Shown here piece after piece: positions 33,220 through 41,502 of a stretch of 64,000 nucleotides of DNA; positions within the stretch are counted from its first letter, which is position 1; every line of letters begins with the position of its first letter. Origin of the DNA: Peribacillus muralis (GTDB lineage Bacteria > Bacillota > Bacilli > Bacillales > DSM-1321); the NCBI RefSeq assembly GCF_001645685.2, contig NZ_CP017080.1, forward strand, positions 1,292,001 to 1,356,000. The letters are read 5' to 3'. Made by a program: the position numbers and the translations under genes. Below the pieces are notes generated by a model. The model was not told the DNA's origin, ran no database searches, and worked only from the letters and a program-made list of their open reading frames with translations.

Positions 33220-34428
33220 ATGATGAATTTCGAATTAACAGAGGAACAGCAAAGTGTGAAAAAAGTGGTCAGGAAATTCGTGGATAAGGAAATCATCCCT
33301 TATATCCAAGAGTGGGATAGGCAAGGTCAATTTCAGCCACATATCCTGAAACGACTGGCGGAATTACAGTTGATGGGCGTTTGCATCCCCGAAGAGTATG
33401 GCGGGGTCGGAATGGATTATAATACTTTGGCCATCGTTTGCGAAGAGCTGGAGCGGGGTGATACGGCCTACAGAACTGCCGTATCGGTACATACAGGGCT
33501 GAATAGCATGACCCTGCTGCAATGGGGTACGGAAGAACAAAAATTGAAATATTTAGTGCCGCAGGCCAAAGGGACGAAGATCGGCGCTTTCGGGCTGACT
33601 GAACCGAATGCGGGGTCTGATGTAGCAGCAATGAAATCTACAGCAAGGCGTGTAGGCGATCATTATATTTTAAATGGATCGAAAACATGGATTTCCCTCT
33701 GTGATTATGCCGATCATTTCCTCATTTTTGCCAAGACTGATCATGATCTTGGCTCAAAGGGCATTACGGCATTTATCGTGGAAAGGACTTTTGAGGGAGT
33801 GGAGTCCAAGGCCATTAAGGGGAAGTTGGGGATTCGTGCGGGAAATACAGGGGAAGTCTTTTTGACGGATGTAAAAGTTCCGGCAGCGAATAGGCTTGGT
33901 GAAGAAGGGGAGGGCTTTAAAATTTCCATGTCGGCTTTGGACAGCGGCCGGTTTACGGTGGCCGCCGGTGCTGTAGGGTTAATTGAAGCGAGCCTAGAAG
34001 CCAGCTTGAAGTATTGCCATGAACGCAGTACTTTCGGCAAGGAGATAGGAAGGCATCAGCTCGTCCAACAGATGATTGCCAAAATGACGGCAAATTTGGA
34101 AATTTCCCGATTGCTGGTCTTTAAAGCGGGCACGTTGAAAAATCAAGGAAAACGGAATACGAAGGAAACGTCCCTTGCCAAGTGGATTTCCTGCAATGCA
34201 GCTAATGAAGCAGCCAATGATGCCGTTCAAATCCATGGTGCCTATGGCTATTCAGATGAATATCCGGTCGAACGTTTTCTGCGGAATTCAAAAGCTCCGG
34301 TCATTTACGAGGGAACCCGTGAAATCCATACGATGATGCAGGGCGAGTATGCACTTGGCTACAGAGAGGATAAAGAGCTCCGTAGGCAATTGCCTGCATG
34401 GCCTTTCGAGCAAGCATCCGTATATTAA
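33220..34428 (+). CDS. Acyl-CoA dehydrogenase
   Basis: 402 aa flavoprotein. FAD-binding AFGLTEPNAGSDVAAMKSTA is followed by HYILNGSKTWISL, FGKEIGRHQLVQQMIA, and the C-terminal APVIYEGTREIHTMMQGEY, where the glutamate in YEGT fits the catalytic base. It would dehydrogenate the CoA ester made by the upstream CoA-transferase and pass electrons to ETF. GGAGG precedes the ATG. The pairing with a CaiB-type transferase recalls glutaryl- or branched-acid pathways, but this is unproven. Confidence 0.92.
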   Translation: MMNFELTEEQQSVKKVVRKFVDKEIIPYIQEWDRQGQFQPHILKRLAELQLMGVCIPEEYGGVGMDYNTLAIVCEELERGDTAYRTAVSVHTGLNSMTLLQWGTEEQKLKYLVPQAKGTKIGAFGLTEPNAGSDVAAMKSTARRVGDHYILNGSKTWISLCDYADHFLIFAKTDHDLGSKGITAFIVERTFEGVESKAIKGKLGIRAGNTGEVFLTDVKVPAANRLGEEGEGFKISMSALDSGRFTVAAGAVGLIEASLEASLKYCHERSTFGKEIGRHQLVQQMIAKMTANLEISRLLVFKAGTLKNQGKRNTKETSLAKWISCNAANEAANDAVQIHGAYGYSDEYPVERFLRNSKAPVIYEGTREIHTMMQGEYALGYREDKELRRQLPAWPFEQASVY

Positions 34429-34450
34429 ATATAGATAGAGGAGACCAGAG

Positions 34451-34762
34451 ATGAACACTTATTTTATTGCAGGGCATGCCAAACTTCCACAAGGGATGGC
34501 AGCGAGAAATTTATATGATTCCTTGACGATCACATTGGAGCTGGACTTTAAATATGGTGTGATCGTCGAGGCTTCCTGTACGCTCGCTACAGAGCATGGC
34601 AGGGAATTCATTCGGCAGCTGCTGCGCGGTCATTGCCTGAAAGATGGTATCGGGGAATTGATCGATCGTGTACAAATGCATTATCGCGGGAAGGCTGGCC
34701 AAGCCATCCAAGCAGGATTGAAGGATGTGTATGCACAGTTCGAACTGGTCTCCGATAATTAG
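34451..34762 (+). CDS. DUF3870 domain protein
   Basis: 103 aa. FIAGHAKLPQGMAA near the start, VIVEASCTLATEHGREFI and LRGHCLKDGIGELID fit DUF3870, a small family commonly located beside acyl-CoA and CoA-transferase genes. No catalytic role is known. It is third in the operon and is followed by a strong terminator. Confidence 0.85.
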   Translation: MNTYFIAGHAKLPQGMAARNLYDSLTITLELDFKYGVIVEASCTLATEHGREFIRQLLRGHCLKDGIGELIDRVQMHYRGKAGQAIQAGLKDVYAQFELVSDN

Positions 34763-34771
34763 GGAAAATGG

Positions 34772-34814
34772 AAGGATCCTGCCGAAACATGAAGTCGGCA
34801 GGATCCTTTTTTTA
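34772..34814 (+). terminator. Terminator of the CoA-transferase operon
   Basis: Fourteen-bp perfect arms (34772-34785 and 34795-34808) then a T run. Confidence 0.88.
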
Positions 34815-34906
34815 TTGCTAAAGCGTGACAAAAAAAGAGGTGTTAAAGAACGCACCTCTTCGCCTTTCAACCTATTTCATGCACAATTACATGAGAAGGC
34901 ATGGAA

Positions 34907-35266
34907 CTAGAAGCTCCATTTCCATTTCTTCTTGAAATGAATGCTGCCGCTGCCGTGGCACCCACGCTTGTGGCATGAACACCGTTTCCTGCAAGTGTTC
35001 CTTTTTTTGCAGCATGTTGATTTCCTGTTGCCGCTTGATCGTCTTTGCGTGCCCCGTGTTGACTGTTTCCTGCTAGTGCGCCGCTTCGTGCCGCAAGTGG
35101 ACCGTTTCTTGCTACAGCAACGCTTCGTGCTGCCAGAAGAACGTCTTTTATTGTTTTTACGTGAAGAGCGCCCTTTTGAGCGTGGATCATTGAACATGAA
35201 ATCGCCCAATCCCATAGAATTCGCCTTATCCACAGCATTTTGTATATCACGAATGAAGTTTGACAT
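34907..35266 (-). CDS. CotG-like Ser/Arg/Lys/Cys-rich spore coat protein
   Basis: 119 aa. A normal N-terminus (MSNFIRDIQNAVDKANSMGL) leads into a very basic region from residue 30 made of Arg, Lys, Ser and Thr in short imperfect repeats such as RRSSG and KKRST. It has nine cysteines. The divergent neighbour is cotH, exactly as cotG lies beside cotH in B. subtilis, so I infer a CotG-type coat protein phosphorylated by CotH. Cysteine richness is unlike classical CotG. Start ATG 35266 has GGGGG upstream, and a SigK-like promoter precedes it. An overlapping Ala-rich frame (34867-35250) is a by-product of the repeats. Confidence 0.7.
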   Translation of the reverse strand: MSNFIRDIQNAVDKANSMGLGDFMFNDPRSKGRSSRKNNKRRSSGSTKRCCSKKRSTCGTKRRTSRKQSTRGTQRRSSGNRKSTCCKKRNTCRKRCSCHKRGCHGSGSIHFKKKWKWSF

Positions 35267-35291
35267 AATGATAATCCCCCTTTCCATACGA

Positions 35292-35319
35292 TAAACTATG
35301 CGGCTTGTACGTAATGTGC
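35292..35319 (-). promoter_or_regulatory. SigK-type promoter for the cotG-like gene
   Basis: On the minus strand GCAC (35316-35319), 15 nt, then CATAGTTTA (35292-35300), 25 bp before the start codon. Confidence 0.5.
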
Positions 35320-35363
35320 TAAAGATAATCGCACAGCCGGTAAAAAAATAGGTGCATTTTGGT

Positions 35364-35392
35364 GACATCCTTCGCTTTTTTTCCATATTTTA
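35364..35392 (+). promoter_or_regulatory. SigK-type promoter for cotH
   Basis: GACA (35364-35367), 16 nt, then CATATTTTA (35384-35392), 26 bp before the cotH start. Back to back with the cotG-like promoter. Confidence 0.58.
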
Positions 35393-35418
35393 ATAGGAAA
35401 GTGAAAGGGAAGGGTTAT

Positions 35419-36510
35419 ATGAATGCTGACAAGAAGCTGCCTTTGTATCAGCTGTTTATTCCACCTGTAAATTTAATGGAGCTTCGCAAGGATATATGGT
35501 GCAATGATCCGCTGCCTGCTAAATTAACCATCAACAAAAAGAAGCTCGATATTGATATTGTTTACCGTGGCTCGCATATCCGGGAATTTCGGAAAAAATC
35601 CTATCATGTTGTTTTTTATAAACCCCATACCTTCAAGGGAGCCAAAGAAATTCATTTGAATGCTGAATATAAGGATAAATCGTTATTGAGAAATAAATTA
35701 TCGCTGGACTTTTTTGCTGATATTGGCACCTTGGCGCCCAAATCCCAATTCGTAAGCCTGAATCTGAACGGGAAGGATGAGGGGATATACCTGGAGCTGG
35801 AGTCCGTGGATGAATATTACTTGAAGCGAAGAAATCTTCCGGAAGGCTCCATTTTCTATGCGGTGGACGGCGATGCGAATTTTTCCTTAATGAGCGATTT
35901 GGATCAGGGGATTAAAAAGTCATTGGAGATGGGCTATGAAAAAAAATGCGGAACTGTGAAAGACGAATGGTATTTACAACAATTGCTCATCCAAATCAAT
36001 ACCATTTCCAAAGGCGATTTTGAAGGGGAAATCGTAAAATATATCGATGTGGAAAAGTACTTGCGCTGGCTGGCTGGCGTAATTCTCACACAAAACTATG
36101 ATGGATTCGTTCATAACTATGCCTTGTACCGGAATGGTGATACGGGACTGTTTGAAATCATCCCGTGGGATTATGATGCGACATGGGGGAGGGATGTTAA
36201 TGGGGAAGTGATGGAGGAGGATTATGTTGGCATCGAGGGATTTAATACATTGACTGCGAGAATCCTTGATATAAGGGCGTTTCGCCTTCGTTACCAAAGC
36301 CTGCTAAAAGAGATTATGGACTTACGTTTTAACGTTGGTCATATGAAGCCGATCATCATCGGGTTGCATGATCAAATAAGTCCTTATGTATCAAAAGATC
36401 CATATATCAAAGACAATAAGGCAATTTTTGATGATGAACCTGATTCCATCCTGAAATTCATAGAAGAACGGGCCAAGTATATTAAGGGCCAATTATATAA
36501 ATTGGATTGA
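35419..36510 (+). CDS. cotH: CotH, spore coat protein kinase
   Basis: 363 aa, equal in size to B. subtilis CotH. It has an atypical kinase fold: IDIVYRGSHIREFRKKSYHV, LNGKDEGIYLELESVDEYYL, then NYDGFVHNYALYR and the acidic IPWDYDATWGRDVNG that fits the metal-binding catalytic part. It phosphorylates coat proteins CotB and CotG in the mother cell and is needed for outer-coat assembly and germination. Start ATG 35419 follows AAGGGAAGGG; the upstream extension has no ribosome site. It is divergent from its likely substrate gene. Confidence 0.92.
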   Translation: MNADKKLPLYQLFIPPVNLMELRKDIWCNDPLPAKLTINKKKLDIDIVYRGSHIREFRKKSYHVVFYKPHTFKGAKEIHLNAEYKDKSLLRNKLSLDFFADIGTLAPKSQFVSLNLNGKDEGIYLELESVDEYYLKRRNLPEGSIFYAVDGDANFSLMSDLDQGIKKSLEMGYEKKCGTVKDEWYLQQLLIQINTISKGDFEGEIVKYIDVEKYLRWLAGVILTQNYDGFVHNYALYRNGDTGLFEIIPWDYDATWGRDVNGEVMEEDYVGIEGFNTLTARILDIRAFRLRYQSLLKEIMDLRFNVGHMKPIIIGLHDQISPYVSKDPYIKDNKAIFDDEPDSILKFIEERAKYIKGQLYKLD

Positions 36511-36684
36511 ACATTTCATTTTCTTTAGAAGTTGAGTGTAATTGGGCAAAGAAAAAAACGACAGGAGTGCTGAAGAATTGCATTTCTGTTATTTTTTTTG
36601 CGCGATTCCATTTGCTTTTCTATACCATTACGGCTATGTTTGATAGAAAGATATAATCTTAAGAAAATGAAGGATGGGAATGGA

Positions 36685-37638
36685 TTGACTAATCATAGCC
36701 GAATACCGGCATATATATATACGTTTACGTGCAGCCCTGACGAACGTTCATTATCCAAAATGGAGATGCGCTCGTTCTTTGGCTTTGAAACGGCAGGAAG
36801 CATTTTGAAAAGTGATATTAAAATTGATCCGAGCAGAAGTCCTTTTATTAAGGGACGTGTGGATATTATGTTTGAAGGGGAAAGCATTCCAGATATCGTT
36901 GAGCAAGTAAAGGGTGTTCATTTGCCGGATTCAACGTTCAAAGTGCTATTCGTAAAAATCAATGATTTGAATGAAGAAGAAAAAATAGATTATGATGGGC
37001 AGCGAGAAATTGAACGAGAAATTGGCTGGCACATCCAAGCGGAGGCTGATGTACGCAATCCTGATCAGGTCTTCGGTATCGTACCCCTCGGCGGACGTTG
37101 GTATTTTGGGGAGTATGTCAAGCCAGATGCAGTTTGGCTCCATCATCTGAAGAAGCCGCGGGAATATTCAACGGCCCTAAGTACACGGGTGGCGAGGGCG
37201 ATTGCGAACATAGCCGTACCGCACCCTGATGGAGTGAAGGCGATTGATCCATGCTGCGGAATTGGGACGGTATTGGTAGAAGCGCTATCAATGGGGATAA
37301 ATATTGTTGGCCGAGATATAAATCCACTCGTTACGGACGGCTCAAGGGAGAACATTGCCTACTTTGGTCTTGAAGGCGATGTAACGACAGGCCCGATTTC
37401 AGAGGTCGCGAATAATTATGATGTGGCGATAATCGATATGCCCTACAATTTATATACCCATGCGACTCCGGAGGATCAGCTCTCGATCCTTAAACATGCA
37501 AGACGGTTCGCTGACAAAGTCGTTGTCGTGACGATTGATACGATGGATGAAATGATTTATGAAGCAGGGTTTGAAATTGCCGATCGATGTGTAGCGAGGA
37601 AAGGGGTTTTCTCGAGACAGGTTGTATTGTGCGTGTGA
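36685..37638 (+). CDS. TRM11-like RNA/DNA methylase
   Basis: About 317 aa. The N-terminal half resembles a THUMP-like region (YTFTCSPDERSLSKMEMRSF). The C-terminal half is an SAM methyltransferase with KAIDPCCGIGTVLVEALSMG (motif I), NIVGRDINPLVTDG, and DMPYNLY at the place of the usual NPPY/DPPY motif. Guanosine N2-methylation of tRNA is the likely reaction; this is inferred. I place the start at TTG 36685, six bases after GGATGGG; an ATG at 36667 and an upstream extension are alternatives. Confidence 0.8.
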   Translation: MTNHSRIPAYIYTFTCSPDERSLSKMEMRSFFGFETAGSILKSDIKIDPSRSPFIKGRVDIMFEGESIPDIVEQVKGVHLPDSTFKVLFVKINDLNEEEKIDYDGQREIEREIGWHIQAEADVRNPDQVFGIVPLGGRWYFGEYVKPDAVWLHHLKKPREYSTALSTRVARAIANIAVPHPDGVKAIDPCCGIGTVLVEALSMGINIVGRDINPLVTDGSRENIAYFGLEGDVTTGPISEVANNYDVAIIDMPYNLYTHATPEDQLSILKHARRFADKVVVVTIDTMDEMIYEAGFEIADRCVARKGVFSRQVVLCV

Positions 37639-37649
37639 GAGTGCCGAAA

Positions 37650-37686
37650 AAGAAGGCTGAAATCCATTAAGGATTTCAGCCTTCTT
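37650..37686. terminator. Bidirectional terminator between methylase and YqjP-like gene
   Basis: Sixteen-bp perfect arms (37650-37665 and 37671-37686) between convergent genes. Confidence 0.85.
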
Positions 37687-37691
37687 GATGA

Positions 37692-38657
37692 TTACATCGC
37701 TTCATAATGAACCACTTTTCCGATGATTTTCTTCGTGACCTTTCCCTGATACTCCAAGTAATCCAAATGCCCGATGATTTCAGACATGACAAGCGGGAAC
37801 TGGGATACATACTTTTGCCTATAGAATGCCTTTGCCAGCTCATTTCCTGAAGTTATACCGCTTTCTATCATGGACAAGATCTTTTGTGATTTCCTTTCGA
37901 TGCCCTTGAGCCTTTTTTCAATCAAACGACTTGGTTGTTCGATGATATTCCCGTGGCCAGGCAGAAGGAGATCGACCTGTAATGCCAAACATCGCTGCAA
38001 AGAATCAATATGATCGACAAGAGTCAGCATTCTATTGCCGTCATCATCAGGTTCGATCAAGGCGTTACTTGAAATATGCTCAATCAATAAATCGCCTGAA
38101 AGCAGTCGCCTTCCTTTTTGGTCCATGAACGCGATTTGGTCAGGAGCGTGCCCGGGAAATTCAATCACATCAAAGTCAAACAAGTGTTTTTCCGTGATTT
38201 CGATGATGTCGCCATTTAACTTTTGATCTTTATTATGGTCGACCGCGTTAAAAAGGTAGGCGATCTGTTTATCTCCAAGGTCACCACAGCCCATCTCCAG
38301 GTAAAGCTGTTTATAAAATTCAATTCGCATCTTCAAGAAGTCGGAATCGCGTTTTAGGCGAGGAGCGGCTTTAGGGTGGGCATATATGGGAACCGGGTGG
38401 AGCGCAGTGATCTTATTGACCAATCCAACATGATCTCCATGATGGTGTGTTAACCAAATATCCGTGATATCCCCGATGCTCAAAGCATTTTCCTTCAATG
38501 TGCGCTGCAATGCATACCAGCAAGTTTCATCATTCATGCCTGCATCAATTAATGTTAAAGCTTCTTCCCTTTTCACTAAGTAAAAGTTTATGCTTTTTAA
38601 AGGTAAAGCACTTGGAGCGATGATTGGATAAATTTCAAAATCTGAATTCGTTATCAT
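37692..38657 (-). CDS. MBL-fold metallo-hydrolase (YqjP-like)
   Basis: 321 aa. The metal-binding HHHGDHVGL motif is at about residue 72, then FPGHAPDQIAFMD, GRRLLSGDLLIEHIS and DLLLPGHGNII supply further ligands. A C-terminal helical domain (about 245-321) with QFPLVMSEIIGHLDYLE follows, as in B. subtilis YqjP. It probably hydrolyses a thioester or ester; substrate unknown. AGGAGG lies before the ATG. It is divergent from the yvcT-like gene. Confidence 0.85.
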   Translation of the reverse strand: MITNSDFEIYPIIAPSALPLKSINFYLVKREEALTLIDAGMNDETCWYALQRTLKENALSIGDITDIWLTHHHGDHVGLVNKITALHPVPIYAHPKAAPRLKRDSDFLKMRIEFYKQLYLEMGCGDLGDKQIAYLFNAVDHNKDQKLNGDIIEITEKHLFDFDVIEFPGHAPDQIAFMDQKGRRLLSGDLLIEHISSNALIEPDDDGNRMLTLVDHIDSLQRCLALQVDLLLPGHGNIIEQPSRLIEKRLKGIERKSQKILSMIESGITSGNELAKAFYRQKYVSQFPLVMSEIIGHLDYLEYQGKVTKKIIGKVVHYEAM

Positions 38658-38848
38658 GAACGTCCCGGATCCTCCTAAAGATAAACATATTGGAAAACTA
38701 GTGAAATGACGAAATATTGAGACTTTGTTATTCTATGATTAGTTGATTGAAAGGAAACTGTCAAGAAGAAGCTCCCATATGAATGGATGAACTGTCCGAT
38801 TATGTTTTTTATGGGGCATACGAATAAATCGGTATAGGAGGTTATTAA

Positions 38849-39823
38849 ATGAGGCCAAAAATCTATATTACAAGGAAATTGCCGGAACAAATCATCGAAG
38901 GTTTAAGAGGGAATTTTGATATCAGGATGTGGGACGAAGAGGAGATACCGGTACCTAGAGAAGTCCTTGAAGAAGAAGTGAAGGAAGTTGATGGGCTGCT
39001 TTGCTTGTTGACGGAACAAATTGATGAGTCACTGATCAATCGGGCGGTTAACCTGAAAATCATCGCCAATATGGCAGTTGGCCATAATAATATCGATGTT
39101 CACAGTGCCACGGAGCGGGGCATCATGGTAACGAACACACCTGGAGTTTTGACGGAAACGACAGCTGACTTAACCTTTGGCTTACTGCTGGCAACGGCCA
39201 GAAGGATGATGGAGGCAGCGGATTATTTAAAAAGCGGAAAATGGGAAACATGGTCTCCGATGCAGCTGACTGGGCAAGATGTACACGGTGCGACGCTGGG
39301 GATCATCGGCTTGGGAAGGATAGGGGAAGCACTTGCCAAAAGAGCGAAGGGCTTCGATATGAACTTGGTTTATTTTAATCGAAGCCGTAAATATGAACAG
39401 GAAAAGGAATTAGGCATCGATTATCTGCCCATTGAAAAGCTGCTACAAGTATCGGATTTTGTGTGTATCTTGCTCCCGCTTACACCGGATACCGCCTATA
39501 TGATTGGCAAGGAGCAGCTGAAATTAATGAAGAGGACGAGTGTACTCATAAATACGGCAAGAGGCGGAATCATCGATGAAAAAGCGTTATATCAGGCCTT
39601 GAAGGATCGTGACATCTGGGCAGCAGGGTTGGACGTATTTGAAGAAGAGCCCGTTTCTGTCGATCACCCGCTGCTAACATTACCCAATGTCGTTACATTA
39701 CCGCATATCGGGAGTGCCAGCATAGCCACAAGAATGAAAATGGCAGCCCTAGCCGTGCAAAATCTGGCGGATGGATTGGCGGGAGACACCCCCCGTAATT
39801 TAGTATTGTTGAATAAAACATAA
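38849..39823 (+). CDS. D-2-hydroxyacid dehydrogenase (YvcT-like glyoxylate/hydroxypyruvate reductase)
   Basis: 324 aa. The NAD(P)-binding motif is ATLGIIGLGRIGEALAKRAKG; catalytic residues are in NTARGGIIDE (Arg), VFEEEPVS (Glu) and LPHIGSASIATR (His). ANMAVGHNNIDVHSATERGI is typical of glyoxylate/hydroxypyruvate reductases. It reduces 2-keto acids such as glyoxylate or hydroxypyruvate, and related 2-ketogluconate is possible. TAGGAGG precedes the ATG. A repeat cluster follows its stop. Confidence 0.9.
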   Translation: MRPKIYITRKLPEQIIEGLRGNFDIRMWDEEEIPVPREVLEEEVKEVDGLLCLLTEQIDESLINRAVNLKIIANMAVGHNNIDVHSATERGIMVTNTPGVLTETTADLTFGLLLATARRMMEAADYLKSGKWETWSPMQLTGQDVHGATLGIIGLGRIGEALAKRAKGFDMNLVYFNRSRKYEQEKELGIDYLPIEKLLQVSDFVCILLPLTPDTAYMIGKEQLKLMKRTSVLINTARGGIIDEKALYQALKDRDIWAAGLDVFEEEPVSVDHPLLTLPNVVTLPHIGSASIATRMKMAALAVQNLADGLAGDTPRNLVLLNKT

Positions 39824-39829
39824 TACATG

Positions 39830-39957
39830 AAGGTCGGAAAAAGTGCGGTGAAGGACGGAAAAATCCGCGGACGGCCGGAAAAGGAGCGATGATGGACGGA
39901 AAAATCGGAAGACGGCCGTAAAAAGAGCGATGAAAGACGGAAAAATCCAGTGTAGGC
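39830..39957. repeat. Second cluster of the GGNCG module repeat
   Basis: Six modules of 20-22 bp start at about 39832, 39853, 39873, 39894, 39914 and 39936. Examples are GGTCGGAAAAAGTGCGGTGA, GGACGGAAAAATCCGCGGAC and GGCCGGAAAAGGAGCGATGA. The last, GACGGAAAAATCCAGTGTA, closely resembles the diverged module GGTCGGAAAAATCCAACGTG near the end of the 29.7-30.7 kb array. It lies just after a stop codon and before a terminator. Confidence 0.8.
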
Positions 39958-39966
39958 AGTTATCAT

Positions 39967-39998
39967 AAAAAATGACTCCGAATGGGGTCATTTTTTAT
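39967..39998 (+). terminator. Terminator after the second repeat cluster
   Basis: Arms AAAAAATGACTCC and GGGGTCATTTTTT (39967-39979, 39984-39996) with one wobble. It would terminate the yvcT-like transcript, placing the repeats inside its 3' untranslated region. The rest to 40207 is non-coding. Confidence 0.8.
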
Positions 39999-40207
39999 GG
40001 CCGAAACTGAAAAATATGTGTGAATGGAGTATATCCCAAGCCTTGATTTAGGTCATGAATATCGTAGTTTTGCTGCATATGCAGGCAGAGAGAGGGAACC
40101 ACATTTAGGGTTCGAAATCAAGGGAGGCATACTTATCGTAAATTGTATCGATTTTCTGTAAAATGAAGAAAGCGAAAAACGATTAGTTGGAAGGGATAGG
40201 TTAAAGA

Positions 40208-41443
40208 ATGATCGAAATGAAGGAAACGATATCATCAGGAAACGAAATGACTAAATCCAACAGACTGCTTTTGGCTCTTATGCTAGGTTCTTTTGCAGCG
40301 ATTGGACCGCTGTCATTGGATATGTATTTACCTGGTCTGCCCACACTGGCGGACGATCTGAAAAGCAGTACGTCCTTGGCACAACTAAGTTTGACTGCCT
40401 GTTTGTTAGGGTTGGCACTTGGTCAAATTTATTTGGGGCCTCTAAGCGATGCGAAAGGGAGACGCACACCGTTAATCATATCTTTATCGGTTTATGGCCT
40501 TTCATCCCTATTATGTGCTTTTGCTCCAAACATTGAATTGCTTTTATTATTACGATTCATACAAGGGATTGCAGGAGCGGGGGGCATTGTGATATCAAGG
40601 GCGATCGTCCGTGATTTATTTTCGGGAACGGACTTGACCAAATTCTTTTCCATGTTAATGCTGGTGAATGGAGCGGCGCCGATTTTGGCTCCGGTGTTTG
40701 GGGGACAGCTTTTACAGTTCACATCTTGGCGGGGCGTTTTCATCGTCATTGCGATATTGGGTATCCTGATGGTTGCTGCTGCCTTTTTCGGGATAAAGGA
40801 AACTTTATCACCTAATCTTAGGAGTACCGGGGGGATAAACGACACAATCAGGACTTTTGGGAATTTAGTGGGTGACCGTGTATTTATGGGCTATGCTTTT
40901 TCTCAAGGCTTCATAAGTGCTGCCATGTTCGCTTATATTTCCGGTTCTCCTTTTGTCCTCCAGAACATATATGGCGTTTCTCCACAGACGTTCAGCTTGA
41001 TTTTTGCCATAAATGGAGTGGGAATCATCATTGCTTCCCAAGTGGCAGGAAAGCTGGCCGGGAGGGTGAAAGAAGAAAAATTGCTTCAAATTGGATTATG
41101 TCTTGCTCTGTTTGGCGGGGTATTCCTTATTGCCTCAGTCCTTTTCGAGATCGGGTTAGCAGGCATTTTAATCGCTCTATTTCTCTCGGTTTCAAGTGTC
41201 GGCATCGTCGGTACGACGAGCTTTTCGTTAGCGATGCAAAATCAGAAAAAAACGGCAGGCAGTGCATCGGCCTTGATCGGATTGCTGCCTTTCATACTGG
41301 GGTCACTCATGGCTCCATTGGTGGGCTTGGGTTCAGGCGCTTCGTCCCTGCCGATGGGAATTGTGATGGTGAGTTGTCATGCGATTGCCCTGCTCGCATA
41401 CTTATTGCTTGCACGCCATGGTTTAAGTCAGGTGGAAGGATAA
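40208..41443 (+). CDS. Bcr/CflA-family MFS multidrug efflux transporter
   Basis: 411 aa, twelve predicted membrane helices. Family motifs: GPLSLDMYLPGLPTLADDL in helix 1, GLALGQIYLGPLSDAKGRR after helix 2 and QGIAGAGGIVISRAIVRDLF in helix 4. It is a proton-driven exporter of small drugs; the substrate cannot be read. AGG lies seven bases before the ATG. It stands alone with its own terminator at 41446-41486. Confidence 0.9.
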   Translation: MIEMKETISSGNEMTKSNRLLLALMLGSFAAIGPLSLDMYLPGLPTLADDLKSSTSLAQLSLTACLLGLALGQIYLGPLSDAKGRRTPLIISLSVYGLSSLLCAFAPNIELLLLLRFIQGIAGAGGIVISRAIVRDLFSGTDLTKFFSMLMLVNGAAPILAPVFGGQLLQFTSWRGVFIVIAILGILMVAAAFFGIKETLSPNLRSTGGINDTIRTFGNLVGDRVFMGYAFSQGFISAAMFAYISGSPFVLQNIYGVSPQTFSLIFAINGVGIIIASQVAGKLAGRVKEEKLLQIGLCLALFGGVFLIASVLFEIGLAGILIALFLSVSSVGIVGTTSFSLAMQNQKKTAGSASALIGLLPFILGSLMAPLVGLGSGASSLPMGIVMVSCHAIALLAYLLLARHGLSQVEG

Positions 41444-41445
41444 GG

Positions 41446-41486
41446 AAAAAGCTGAAGTCCCGATGATGGGATTTCAGCTTTTTTTT
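41446..41486. terminator. Terminator between the Bcr-type gene and the SDR gene
   Basis: Sixteen-bp arms starting AAAAAGCTGAAGTCCC, 6-nt loop, one wobble, then a long T run. Convergent genes on each side. Confidence 0.85.
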
Positions 41487-41502
41487 GTTTAGGCTGCATA
41501 AA

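Noticed and set aside
34867..35250. Ala-rich reverse-strand frame overlapping the cotG-like gene
   Set aside because: The short Ser/Arg/Lys codon repeats leave several frames open; only the frame starting at 35266 has a ribosome site and a sensible N-terminus.
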